Positions 7,362 through 14,679 of a stretch of 18,461 nt of DNA are shown here, in pieces. A program made the position numbers and the translations under genes. Positions within the stretch are counted from its first letter, which is position 1. Each line of letters starts with the position of its first letter. The notes beneath the pieces are model-generated. The model ran no database searches and was not told where the DNA came from. It worked only from the letters and a program-made list of their open reading frames with translations. The stretch is from the NCBI GenBank assembly GCA_030688705.1, contig JAUYJH010000084.1, positions 1 to 18,461 of the forward strand, in the 5' to 3' direction. Source of the stretch: Deltaproteobacteria bacterium (GTDB lineage: Bacteria > UBA10199 > SPLOWO2-01-44-7).

Positions 7362-8219
7362 ATGGCAAAAACGGCTCTAAAAACAAAACCGATTCTTGGC
7401 AGGCTGAAAGATGTTGTCCGGGGCAAAACGGCGGCACAACAAAAATATCCGCAACGCCCCGCTCAAAAACCATCGACACCACCCAAGCTGACCAAGAAAG
7501 AGCTCGAAGAGCTCAAAATAAGAGACGAGCTGATTGCCCAACATATGCCCTACGCCGCATCCATCGCGAGCCGTGTTTATCAAAGTCTTTCAACCGTCGT
7601 TGAATATGATGAAGTTTTGTGTTCGGCCCGTTTGGGTCTTTTGGAAGCGGCCAAGCGTTTTGATGAAAGAATGGAAGTCGACTTTAAAACTTTTGCTTAT
7701 TATCGGGTCAAAGGGGCCATCTATGATGGCTTAAGAAAAGCCGGTTGGATCCCCAGAACTCTCTACGCCAAGCTGAAATTTGAAGAAGCGGCCAATGATT
7801 ATCTTCAATTTATGTCGCAATTTGCCGATTCCAAATCAAAGGAAGAGCCGGAGGAAGGGGCCTCGCAAACCGTGAACAGCCTTGCCTCCATCTATATTAT
7901 TTCGCTCGATTCTTCGGAGGATATGGATGTGGAAGACACCACCACGCCGCATTTGGAGAAGACAAGTGAATTCAGACACATCCGTATGCATATGCGCGAG
8001 GCAATCAACTCCCTTCCGGCCGTCGAAAAAAAACTGATCAAAATGTATTATTTTCAGAATAAAACTTTGGAAGAAGTGGGGGAGGAACTCCATCTCTCCA
8101 AGTCGTGGACTTCGCGCCTGCACGCGCGGGCGCTGGCGATACTTCTCAAGACGGTGAGAATCCGGGCCGACGGCGAAATAATCGAAGAGGGGAAAGCAGA
8201 AGAGGGAGAAATTTTATGA
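7362..8219 (+). CDS. FliA/WhiG-family RNA polymerase sigma factor
   Basis: A 285-residue sigma-70-family factor. Region 2 is at about 57-132, with the FliA-type core FDERMEVDFKTFAYYRVKGA and the following GLRKAGWIPR. Region 4 is at about 212-262, with helix-turn-helix LEEVGEELHLSKSWTSRLHA. Between them is an acidic linker (about 155-200). The first 45 residues are basic and Pro/Gln-rich and look like an added extension. FliA-type factors read late flagellar genes. Here the gene heads an injectisome operon, and GCCGATAA boxes precede two putative exported-protein genes (2490, 4541). No anti-sigma FlgM-like gene is seen. A stop codon at 7347 rules out an upstream start; GGGGG at 7352-7356 is the nearest Shine-Dalgarno. 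It overlaps the next gene by ATGA. Confidence 0.9.
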   Translation: MAKTALKTKPILGRLKDVVRGKTAAQQKYPQRPAQKPSTPPKLTKKELEELKIRDELIAQHMPYAASIASRVYQSLSTVVEYDEVLCSARLGLLEAAKRFDERMEVDFKTFAYYRVKGAIYDGLRKAGWIPRTLYAKLKFEEAANDYLQFMSQFADSKSKEEPEEGASQTVNSLASIYIISLDSSEDMDVEDTTTPHLEKTSEFRHIRMHMREAINSLPAVEKKLIKMYYFQNKTLEEVGEELHLSKSWTSRLHARALAILLKTVRIRADGEIIEEGKAEEGEIL

Positions 8220-8704
8220 CAGTCATCGCGGACAAATTGGCGACGCAAGTCGTCCAAAAAGCGGTAGAAAATTCACAGGTGCAAAACCAGCCGCAACAAA
8301 ATTCCACAAGCGCTTTCGCGGATATGATGCAGGAGATGGGGGGGGGAATGGGTTTTGCCGATATGTTGGGGATGACCGATAACCAGCTTCTCCCCAACGG
8401 ACAGGCGCAGGCCATTTCCGCGGAGAGCATCCCTTTCGATATGTCGCAAAATGAGGTATCGCAAGTGGAACCCGCCGGCGGGCAGAAGATCACCGAGATG
8501 CTCTCGGATTTTAACCAGCAGCAGATGCACATGGACAATCTGGTCAACGAAGTTTTGTACGGGGGAAAGAAATTCAGCAATCAGGAATTGCTGGCCATTC
8601 AGGCGCATGTTTTTCATGTGGGCCAGATGACCGAGCTGACGGTCAAAACGGTGGAACTGGCGGTCTCTTCCTTCAAGGGAGTGATGAACACCCAGATCCA
8701 GTAA
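8216..8704 (+). CDS. sctI: SctI (YscI-like) inner rod protein
   Basis: A 162-residue protein. The N-terminal two thirds are polar and Gln/Met-rich (for example SAFADMMQEMGGGMGFADM) and probably flexible. The C-terminus has the YscI inner-rod pattern: SNQELLAIQAHVFHVGQMTE followed by L-V-T-V-E-A-V helical periodicity and a tail ending KGVMNTQIQ. In the family this end polymerises into the rod linking ring and needle and is exported by the machine. The ATG overlaps the sigma-factor stop (ATGA), with GGGAG just upstream, so translation is coupled. The in-frame region upstream of 8216 belongs to the sigma gene in another frame and is not part of this protein. Confidence 0.8.
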   Translation: MTVIADKLATQVVQKAVENSQVQNQPQQNSTSAFADMMQEMGGGMGFADMLGMTDNQLLPNGQAQAISAESIPFDMSQNEVSQVEPAGGQKITEMLSDFNQQQMHMDNLVNEVLYGGKKFSNQELLAIQAHVFHVGQMTELTVKTVELAVSSFKGVMNTQIQ

Positions 8705-8714
8705 GGCATGAAAA

Positions 8715-9695
8715 ATGACGGCACATCCCATTCACATTCAGGTGGCGGGCATTCTGGCTCTGAAAGAAGGGCCGGAAGAGGCCCGGGAGCTTTTGGCCCA
8801 TGCCTCTCCCGAGGCGCAGAAAACGCTGGCCGCCGTTTTGGAACATTTTGATTCTGAAACCGCCGAACAACAGTTGAAGGCCCTTTGCGCGCAGGAAAGT
8901 TTTTCCGGCATCGCGGAGATCCACCCCGCCTGGCTCGTGGAGGCGCTGAAAAAAGAATCGCCCCGGGTGATCGGCGTTATTTTGCGGCATCTCCCCTCCA
9001 AACATGTCCGCTATCTTTTGGAACATCTTCCAAAACGGACCGTCATGCAGCTCCCCAAATTGATTGAAGCCTTTTATGTGCCGCAGGAAATTTTGGATCT
9101 GGTTCGCAGGCGCTTTGAACGTCATTTTGTCTCCATGCCTATTTCACATCAGTTGGAGCGGTTTTCATTTGAACATCTCTTCTGTTTAAAAACGGAAGAG
9201 TTGGAGGCCCTTTTTCACGATCTGGGATTAAGCGAGCTGGCTCTCTCTTTGGTCGATGCCTCGCGTAAAATCTGGAAAATCATTCTGAACCGTTTTGCCA
9301 TCGGCGATGCCAAGGAAATTTTGACGCGGATTCGTCAATATGCCCCGGAAGAAAAATGGATTTTGAAGGATGCCCGCTATTCCATTTTAGAGCTCAAAGG
9401 GAAAGAGATGGGGGCCAATTCTTTTCTGACGGAACTGGGAGTGATTGCCCTGGCCAAGGCTTTCGCAAAGGAAGATCAGGGAGTTTATGAAGCCTTGCGC
9501 CAGAAACTTTCTCCGGAAAATGCCTGGCTTTTAAAACGCTATCTTGATGAACAGGTTGCGCGGTCCGGAGGGCCCCGAGAAGCGCGGCGCAAAGAGCGGG
9601 TGCTAAATCAGGTGCGGTTTTTAAGCCAAAAAGGTAGAATAGAGCCCATTTGGGCGGAAAGTCTCAAGAACGACAAGAACGAGGAGGCAGCTTAA
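8715..9695 (+). CDS. FliG-like protein, likely sorting-platform (SctK position) component
   Basis: A 326-residue soluble protein, the usual FliG length. Residues about 80-107 (ESPRVIGVILRHLPSKHVRY) resemble the FliG middle domain around EHPQ. Residues about 150-207 (LERFSFEHLFCLKTEELEAL, then LALSLVDASRKIWKIILNRF) resemble the FliG C-terminal domain, including the D-LA-AL-GA pattern. Beyond 210 comes a divergent helical and basic tail. FliG links the MS ring to FliM/FliN in flagella. In injectisomes SctK takes that place, and here the gene sits between sctI and sctL where sctK is often found. A role as adapter between the SctD/SctJ ring and SctQ/SctL is inferred. The family assignment is by eye and could be wrong; a very divergent SctK is the alternative. 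Confidence 0.7.
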   Translation: MTAHPIHIQVAGILALKEGPEEARELLAHASPEAQKTLAAVLEHFDSETAEQQLKALCAQESFSGIAEIHPAWLVEALKKESPRVIGVILRHLPSKHVRYLLEHLPKRTVMQLPKLIEAFYVPQEILDLVRRRFERHFVSMPISHQLERFSFEHLFCLKTEELEALFHDLGLSELALSLVDASRKIWKIILNRFAIGDAKEILTRIRQYAPEEKWILKDARYSILELKGKEMGANSFLTELGVIALAKAFAKEDQGVYEALRQKLSPENAWLLKRYLDEQVARSGGPREARRKERVLNQVRFLSQKGRIEPIWAESLKNDKNEEAA

Positions 9696-10363
9696 TGGAA
9701 AGCGGAAGCAAAAAAATCGTGAAGAGTTCAGAAATTGGAAAAAAGATCGGCTCAAGGCCCGCCGATATTTCCTTTGATGCCGAGTCGCGCATCATCGGCA
9801 AGGAAGAAATCAAGGCCAAGACCAAAGTGGAAAAAATTCTGGACGCGGCGCAAAAAGAAGCCGACCGGATTCGTGCGGAAGCCGAGGCGCTGCGCCTTAC
9901 GGTGCAGGTTGAAATGGAAAGGGCCAAACAGAAAGGATACGCGGAGGGGAAAGAAGAGGGGTCTTCAGAGCTTGCCGAAGAAATCGTCCGCGTCCGAAAA
10001 CTCAAAGAGAAATTTTTTGCCAATGCCGAACCGGATGTCCTCAAGCTGGTGATGGATATCGCGGAAAAGGTGATCGGCAAACTGGCCGCCCAGCATAAAG
10101 AGGCGATCCACGCGATTGTCCATCAGGCGCTGGAACGCTCGCTGGGGGATAAAATCGTCGTCCGTCTCCACCCGGCTGATTTAAAGCGTCTGCAAACGAT
10201 GGATCTTAACTTCAAAGACATTCTCGACCGGACCAAACATCTTCATTTCAAGGAAGACGAAACAATCCAGCAAGGGGGGTGCGTGGTGGAAACCGAAATC
10301 GGCACCATTGATGCCCAGCTGGAAACCCAGTTGAAGGCCATCAAGAAAGCCCTCGGAGTGTAA
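9695..10363 (+). CDS. sctL: SctL (YscL/FliH-family) ATPase stator
   Basis: A 222-residue FliH/YscL-family protein that regulates the SctN ATPase and ties it to the SctQ pods. After a basic N-terminus, residues about 40-105 are a long charged coiled coil (AKTKVEKILDAAQKEADRIR) ending in the family's GYAEGKEEG. The C-terminal half has the usual elements: AEPDVLKLVMDIAEKVIGKL, VVRLHPADLKRL, and GGCVVETEIGTIDAQLETQL. ATG 9695 is chosen because GAGGAGG at 9681-9687 is ideally placed and the start overlaps the previous stop by one base (TAATG). An ATG at 9650 lies in frame but deep in the previous gene. Confidence 0.92.
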   Translation: MESGSKKIVKSSEIGKKIGSRPADISFDAESRIIGKEEIKAKTKVEKILDAAQKEADRIRAEAEALRLTVQVEMERAKQKGYAEGKEEGSSELAEEIVRVRKLKEKFFANAEPDVLKLVMDIAEKVIGKLAAQHKEAIHAIVHQALERSLGDKIVVRLHPADLKRLQTMDLNFKDILDRTKHLHFKEDETIQQGGCVVETEIGTIDAQLETQLKAIKKALGV

Positions 10364-10367
10364 AATC

Positions 10368-11693
10368 ATGAATATACCGACAATTGATTTTTCAAAGTAT
10401 CATCATAAGCTCTCGGAGGTCTCGACCTACAATATCAAGGGAAAGGTGACCGAGCTGACAGGTCTTGTTGTGCGCGCGGTCGTTCCGGGCGTTCGGATCG
10501 GAGAACTCTGTTTTATTGAACCGTATCACACCAAGCAGGCCATCAAGGCCGAAGTGGTCGGTTTCAAGGATCAAGAAGTTTTGTTGATGCCCTTGGGAGA
10601 TTTGGAGGGGATAGGGCTGGGAAACAATGTGATCCCAACCGGGCATTCCCTGACCGTGCGTGTGGGCAATAATCTTTTGGGGCGGGTTTTGGACGGCATG
10701 GGAGAACCGCTGGATGAAGAGACCAAAGGCCCCCTCCATTGCGACGTGGAATACCCGGTGCACGCCAATCCCCCGGATGCCTTGAGCCGCCAGAGAGTGA
10801 CCTCGCCGATTTCACTCGGCATCAAATCGATCGACTCGATGCTCACCGTGGGGCAGGGCCAGCGCGTCGGCATTTTCTCGGCGGCCGGCGTTGGTAAATC
10901 AACGCTGATCGGAATGATCGCCCGAAACACAGAGGCCGAGATTAACGTGATCTGTCTGGTGGGGGAGCGGGGTCGCGAAGTGAGGGATTTTTTGGAACAG
11001 GATTTGGGAGAGGAGGGTTTGAAACGTTCGGTGGTGATTGTTTCGACATCCGATCAGCCCGCTCTTGTTCGCCTGAAAGCCGCGTACGCCGCCACCGCGA
11101 TTGCCGAATATTTTCGTGATCAGGGAAAACAGGTGGTTTTGATGATGGATTCGGTCACTCGCTTTGCCAGAGCCTTGCGCGAGGTGGGTCTGGCCGTCGG
11201 TGAACCGCCGGCGAGGCAGGGTTTCACCCCCTCCGTTTTTTCAACGCTCCCGAAACTTTTGGAACGTTCCGGCAATTCAGACAAAGGCTCCATCACCGCT
11301 TTCTACACCATATTGGTGGAAGGGGACGATATGAACGAGCCGGTGGCCGATGAAGTTCGCTCCATTCTTGACGGCCATATTATTTTGTCGCGCGATCTGG
11401 CTACCCGCGGGCACTATCCGGCGATCGATGTCTCCAAAAGCATCAGCCGCGTGATGGATTCGATTATCGACGAAGACCATAAAATGGCCGCCCGCAAATT
11501 GCGCGAGGTGGTGGCCAATTACGAGAAAGAGCGCGATTTGATTTTGATCGGCGCCTATGAAGAAGGCTCGGACCCCAAGGTCGATTACGCGATCGAAAAA
11601 ATCGAGGAGGCCAACAATTTTTTAAAACAGGATTCGCAGGAAAAAATCGGTCTCGAAGAATCGACCGCACAGCTCAAGGAGATTTTTGAATGA
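10368..11693 (+). CDS. sctN: SctN (YscN/FliI) T3SS ATPase
   Basis: A 441-residue hexameric ATPase that strips chaperones and unfolds substrates. It has an N-terminal beta-barrel (about 20-95), Walker A SAAGVGKST at 171-179, the catalytic GERGREV at 199-205, Walker B VVLMMDSVTRFA with D261, and the family signature around LPKLLERSGNSDKGSITAFY. The candidate arginine finger is R361 in SKSISRVMDS. Length and all motifs are normal for the family, which includes FliI and SctN; the neighbours make it SctN. It starts five bases after sctL. Confidence 0.97.
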   Translation: MNIPTIDFSKYHHKLSEVSTYNIKGKVTELTGLVVRAVVPGVRIGELCFIEPYHTKQAIKAEVVGFKDQEVLLMPLGDLEGIGLGNNVIPTGHSLTVRVGNNLLGRVLDGMGEPLDEETKGPLHCDVEYPVHANPPDALSRQRVTSPISLGIKSIDSMLTVGQGQRVGIFSAAGVGKSTLIGMIARNTEAEINVICLVGERGREVRDFLEQDLGEEGLKRSVVIVSTSDQPALVRLKAAYAATAIAEYFRDQGKQVVLMMDSVTRFARALREVGLAVGEPPARQGFTPSVFSTLPKLLERSGNSDKGSITAFYTILVEGDDMNEPVADEVRSILDGHIILSRDLATRGHYPAIDVSKSISRVMDSIIDEDHKMAARKLREVVANYEKERDLILIGAYEEGSDPKVDYAIEKIEEANNFLKQDSQEKIGLEESTAQLKEIFE

Positions 11694-11701
11694 AATTTTT
11701 T

Positions 11702-11758
11702 CGTCACCCCGGTGAAAACCGGGGTCCAGTCTGGATTCCGGCTTTCGCCGGAATGACG
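11702..11758. repeat. palindromic interspersed repeat between sctN and sctO
   Basis: A 57-base element bounded by CGTCA and TGACG, with two GC-rich hairpins (CCCCGGTGAAAACCGGGG, and TTCCGGCTTTCGCCGGAA). It fills most of the only sizeable gap between sctN and sctO and could partly terminate transcription or stabilise mRNA. Confidence 0.7.
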
Positions 11759-11776
11759 GCCCGATAGAGATGATTT

Positions 11777-12286
11777 ATGGCCAAATACCGCCTGGAAGCG
11801 CTGATTCGCATCAGAACCCGCGATAAAAAACGGGCCGAGATTGCCTTGGCGCAGGCGATCGGGGCGCTTCAAAAAGCCAAAAAGAAAATGGAAGAGCTCA
11901 AAGAAGAGAAGAAAAAAATAGCCGCGGAGCAAAAAGAGGCCAAAAAAAAGATGGACCATAAAATGAGCGGCGGGGCCTTTGTGGGCGAGGGATGCTTTCA
12001 TGTCAATTTTTTGCGCAAGCTCAAAGAAGATGAAAAGGCAAAAGAGGAAGAGATTGAAGAACAAAAAGGGGTGATTTCTGAAGCGACCGAGAGGGTGGCC
12101 AAGGCGAGAAGAAATTACATCGACGCGGTGAAACAACTGCGGATCATGGAAAAACATAAGGAACTTTGGGCCAAAAAGATCGCGCAGGAATTGACCCGCC
12201 GCGAGGAAAAAGAGATGGATGAGCTGGGCCAGACGATCCACAGCCTCAAAAAATGGCGGGGGGAAAAATCGGTGTTTGAATTATGA
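11777..12286 (+). CDS. sctO: SctO (YscO/FliJ-like) coiled-coil stalk protein
   Basis: A 169-residue, highly charged protein that should be one long antiparallel coiled coil. The two helical runs (for example KAKKKMEELKEEKKKIAAEQ, and EEEIEEQKGVISEATERVAK) flank a short Gly-rich break at about 62-70 (KMSGGAFVGEG). FliJ and SctO share this shape and act as the central stalk of the ATPase and export gate. The sequence alone is low-complexity, but the place between sctN and sctP is the usual one. It overlaps sctP by ATGA. Confidence 0.85.
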   Translation: MAKYRLEALIRIRTRDKKRAEIALAQAIGALQKAKKKMEELKEEKKKIAAEQKEAKKKMDHKMSGGAFVGEGCFHVNFLRKLKEDEKAKEEEIEEQKGVISEATERVAKARRNYIDAVKQLRIMEKHKELWAKKIAQELTRREEKEMDELGQTIHSLKKWRGEKSVFEL

Positions 12287-13062
12287 TCGATGACGTCAAA
12301 TACAATGATCGCAAATATCTCGACCGGGCCGAACAGTCCAAGGAGGCCGAAAAGCCTAACCCTCCGAAAAAAGAGGGGAAAAGCCCTTTTGACGATCTGA
12401 TGGAGCAGGGTCGCCGTTTGCAACAGGGTTCCGTTGATACCCGTTCGCAAGACAAGAGGGTCACCGAGCAGGCTGTTCGGGAAATTGAAAAACGCCAGGA
12501 ACGCCAGAGGGAACAATCCAAGGACAAAGAGAGAGATGAAGATGGCAAGCAGGAATCTCGGGGAGATCGCCAGGATACGCAGTCGGTGACCAAAAAAGTG
12601 GTTGGCAAAGGGGGTTCCAAAGAACAGCAGGGGGGGGGTGGGTCGCACTCCTCTGAAGGGGGTTCCGGATTTTCCAGGAAAAAGGGATCTTCTCTGGAGT
12701 CCAAAAAATCGGAGATGACTGAAGCCAGAATGCACCACGCGGAAGGGGCGTTCGGCAAGGCGTTTAAAGCCGCTTTGGAAAAACAGGCCCCCAAAACCAT
12801 CCCGCAGGAAATTTTGAATCAGGTGGTCCGTTATGTCCGCGTCGGTTTAAGCCGTGAAGGGGACAAAGAAGTGGAACTCCAATTGCACGAAAAGATATTC
12901 AAAGGCTTGCGTTTGCGCTTGAGCTCAAACCGTGGTAGGGTGACCGTGCATTTTTTGGCGGCCAACGCGGAAACGAAAGCCCTTTTTGAAAAAGAATCGT
13001 CCCACATCAGGGCCCATCTGGAATCGAAAGGGATCGCCGTCGAAAAAATAAATGTTACATGA
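12283..13062 (+). CDS. sctP: SctP (YscP/FliK-like) needle-length and specificity-switch protein
   Basis: A 259-residue protein. Residues 1-165 are disordered, rich in Lys, Glu, Gln, Arg, Ser and Gly (for example KERDEDGKQESRGDRQDTQS). The C-terminal domain (about 170-259) has the FliK/SctP pattern: SREGDKEVELQLHEKIFKGL, then LRLRLSSNRGRVTVHFLAAN and a final helix to KGIAVEKINVT. Family members act as molecular rulers and switch the export gate from early to late substrates. The disordered part is short compared with long-needle systems. It overlaps both neighbours by ATGA, so translation is coupled. Confidence 0.82.
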   Translation: MIDDVKYNDRKYLDRAEQSKEAEKPNPPKKEGKSPFDDLMEQGRRLQQGSVDTRSQDKRVTEQAVREIEKRQERQREQSKDKERDEDGKQESRGDRQDTQSVTKKVVGKGGSKEQQGGGGSHSSEGGSGFSRKKGSSLESKKSEMTEARMHHAEGAFGKAFKAALEKQAPKTIPQEILNQVVRYVRVGLSREGDKEVELQLHEKIFKGLRLRLSSNRGRVTVHFLAANAETKALFEKESSHIRAHLESKGIAVEKINVT

Positions 13063-13973
13063 TAAAACCCTTTCATTTTAATCTCGCAAAAATCTCCAAG
13101 GCGCAAATCGGCATTGTCGAGGGCTTGCTTGAATTTCTCCCCGCCACCGGTTTGCGCGAGACCCTCAATCTGGCGGTCCGCAAGGCTCTCAACAAATATC
13201 TCCCCGATGTCCGCTATTATGTGGAGTCGGTCACGCCGACGGCTTTCCGCGATTTTTTCGCCACGTTGCCCCATCTTTGCACCGTGGGCGTTTTGGGAAT
13301 GGAGCCCTTTCGGGAAAAGGCTTTCGTGGAGATAGACCCGGTCTTAAGCCACCTTGCCATCACAAAGCTCTTGGGGGGGAAATCGGAAGAGATGACTGAA
13401 TTGAGAAGTTTGACTGAAACCGAGCAGGGGGTTGTTGAATTTTTGCTGTTGAAACTGCTGGCGCAGATTCACAAGCTGGGGGGGGAATCGGCGCGTCTTC
13501 ATTTCAGGCTGGAGCAGATGGTGATGGAGCCGGCCCATTTGAAACAGGTTTCCAGGGACGATTTTCCACTTGTTTGCATCAAGGTCCATGTCGCCTTTTT
13601 GAACCGCTCCGGTTTTGTTAAAATTTTTCTCCCACACCCGTGGGTGATGGAGGGTTTTTTGAAAGACCTGCCGGGGGAAAAAAGGGGGGAAGCGTTCAAA
13701 GAGATCAAAAAGAATCTTAAAAAATTCGACACCATTCCGGTCCGCCTGCAAGGGGTTTTGGGAGAGGCCAAAGTAGAACCGGCAGATCTTAAAAATTTGG
13801 AAGAGGGCGATGTTGTCTTGTTTGATGAGACCGAATTGGTTAAAAAGAGAGACGGTATTCGCGGTGAGGTCAAAATTGTGGCGGGCGAAGGGGAATCGGG
13901 GGGCTTGATTGCGCTCTGGGAAGGCTTTGTTGACAAAGGCCGTTGTAAAATAACGGGAGGTCGAAATGGCTAA
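13059..13973 (+). CDS. sctQ: SctQ N-terminal and SpoA1 protein (FliM/YscQ-like)
   Basis: A 304-residue protein. The N-terminal two thirds match SctQ/FliM in outline, with VDPVLSHLAITKLLGGK-like and SLTETEQGVVEFLLLKLL segments at about 90-135. A SpoA-type beta domain lies at about 225-304 (FDTIPVRLQGVLGEAKVEPA, LKNLEEGDVVLFDETELV, KGRCKITGG). SctQ forms the pods of the cytoplasmic sorting platform. Here the protein has only the first SpoA domain; the second is encoded by the next gene, overlapping by eight bases. This split resembles FliM plus FliN or the HrcQa/HrcQb pair. Confidence 0.88.
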   Translation: MIKPFHFNLAKISKAQIGIVEGLLEFLPATGLRETLNLAVRKALNKYLPDVRYYVESVTPTAFRDFFATLPHLCTVGVLGMEPFREKAFVEIDPVLSHLAITKLLGGKSEEMTELRSLTETEQGVVEFLLLKLLAQIHKLGGESARLHFRLEQMVMEPAHLKQVSRDDFPLVCIKVHVAFLNRSGFVKIFLPHPWVMEGFLKDLPGEKRGEAFKEIKKNLKKFDTIPVRLQGVLGEAKVEPADLKNLEEGDVVLFDETELVKKRDGIRGEVKIVAGEGESGGLIALWEGFVDKGRCKITGGRNG

Positions 13974-14316
13974 GAAAAAGGGACACGATGAAGATGTGAC
14001 GGAAACCGGGCTGGATTTGGGCGATCTGGAGGAAAAACAGGAAGAAAAGAGGGAAAAAGATGATTTTTCCGGTGATTTTGGCGATGAGGTGGTGGCCATG
14101 TCCGAAGATGTGCCGGTTCATTTGGTTGCCGTTTTGGGCCAAAAAAAGATGAAATTGAAAGACCTTTTGAAATTAAAGGTGGGGCACGCGATCGACTTGG
14201 AAAGATCCCCCAATGAATTTGTCGATCTGACCGCCAATGGTAAAGTGATTGCGCGCGGCGAGCTGGTTGAAATCGACGGCAAATTGGGGGTGAGGATTAT
14301 TAAGATGTTGAAATAA
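13966..14316 (+). CDS. FliN-like SctQ C-terminal (SpoA2) protein
   Basis: A 116-residue protein. The first 45 residues are acidic and disordered (DLEEKQEEKREKDDFSGDFG). The rest is one SpoA/FliN domain: VPVHLVAVLGQKKMKLKDLL, VGHAIDLERSPNEFVDLTAN, GKVIARGELVEIDGKLGVRI. FliN-like proteins dimerise with the SpoA1 part of SctQ or FliM and bind SctL. It starts inside the end of sctQ. In one-gene SctQ systems this part is a short internal translation product; here it is a separate gene. Confidence 0.9.
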   Translation: MAKKKGHDEDVTETGLDLGDLEEKQEEKREKDDFSGDFGDEVVAMSEDVPVHLVAVLGQKKMKLKDLLKLKVGHAIDLERSPNEFVDLTANGKVIARGELVEIDGKLGVRIIKMLK

Positions 14317-14318
14317 AC

Positions 14319-14387
14319 TGTCATTGCGAGGCCCCGAAGGGGCCGTGGCAATCTCTAGAGATTGCTTCGCTGGCGCTCGCAATGACA
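14319..14387. repeat. palindromic interspersed repeat before the FliO-like gene
   Basis: A 69-base element with 12-bp perfect terminal inverted repeats TGTCATTGCGAG and CTCGCAATGACA, and inner hairpins GGCCCCGAAGGGGCC and GCAATCTCTAGAGATTGC. It ends seven bases before the next ATG, taking the place where a Shine-Dalgarno would be. Confidence 0.85.
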
Positions 14388-14394
14388 AAATATT

Positions 14395-14679
14395 ATGGAC
14401 TTTACCATCCTCTTTCTTCAAATGCTCTTCGCCCTTGTGGTTGTCTGTGCGGGGGCGGTTCTCCTTTTAAAATATGTTTTGCCCAGAATAAGCGGCGCCA
14501 AAAAATGGCAGAAAAACGGTCATTTTGAATTGGTCAGCCGATTCACTTTGGATTATAAAAAGACCCTGTATCTGGTCCGCGTCGGAAAAAAACATCTGGT
14601 GCTGGGGGGTGCGGAGCATAATTTAACTTTGTTGAAGGAGTGGGAGCAAAGCGAGATAGAATCTTTGGAGGGAAAATGA
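14395..14679 (+). CDS. fliO: FliO-like membrane protein
   Basis: A 94-residue protein with one N-terminal membrane helix (about 4-26, LFLQMLFALVVVCAGAVLLL) and a small cytoplasmic domain with the FliO pattern: FELVSRFTLDYKKTLYLVRV followed by GKKHLVLGG and LTLLKEW. FliO is a flagellar scaffold that helps FliP (SctR) assemble. Its gene directly precedes fliP in flagellar operons, and here it directly precedes and overlaps sctR by ATGA. FliO is generally described as missing from injectisomes, so its presence is notable. No Shine-Dalgarno is visible; a repeat ends just upstream. Confidence 0.85.
   Translation: MDFTILFLQMLFALVVVCAGAVLLLKYVLPRISGAKKWQKNGHFELVSRFTLDYKKTLYLVRVGKKHLVLGGAEHNLTLLKEWEQSEIESLEGK

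Noticed and set aside
7268..7603. An overlapping + strand open frame of 111 codons at the start of the sigma-factor gene.
   Set aside because: It overlaps the FliA-like gene in another frame, lacks a family pattern, and begins upstream of the sigma-54 promoter.
8105..8215. A 37-codon in-frame upstream extension of SctI.
   Set aside because: It lies within the sigma-factor gene, reads as an Arg/Gly-rich shadow, and ATG 8216 has an ATGA overlap and a Shine-Dalgarno.
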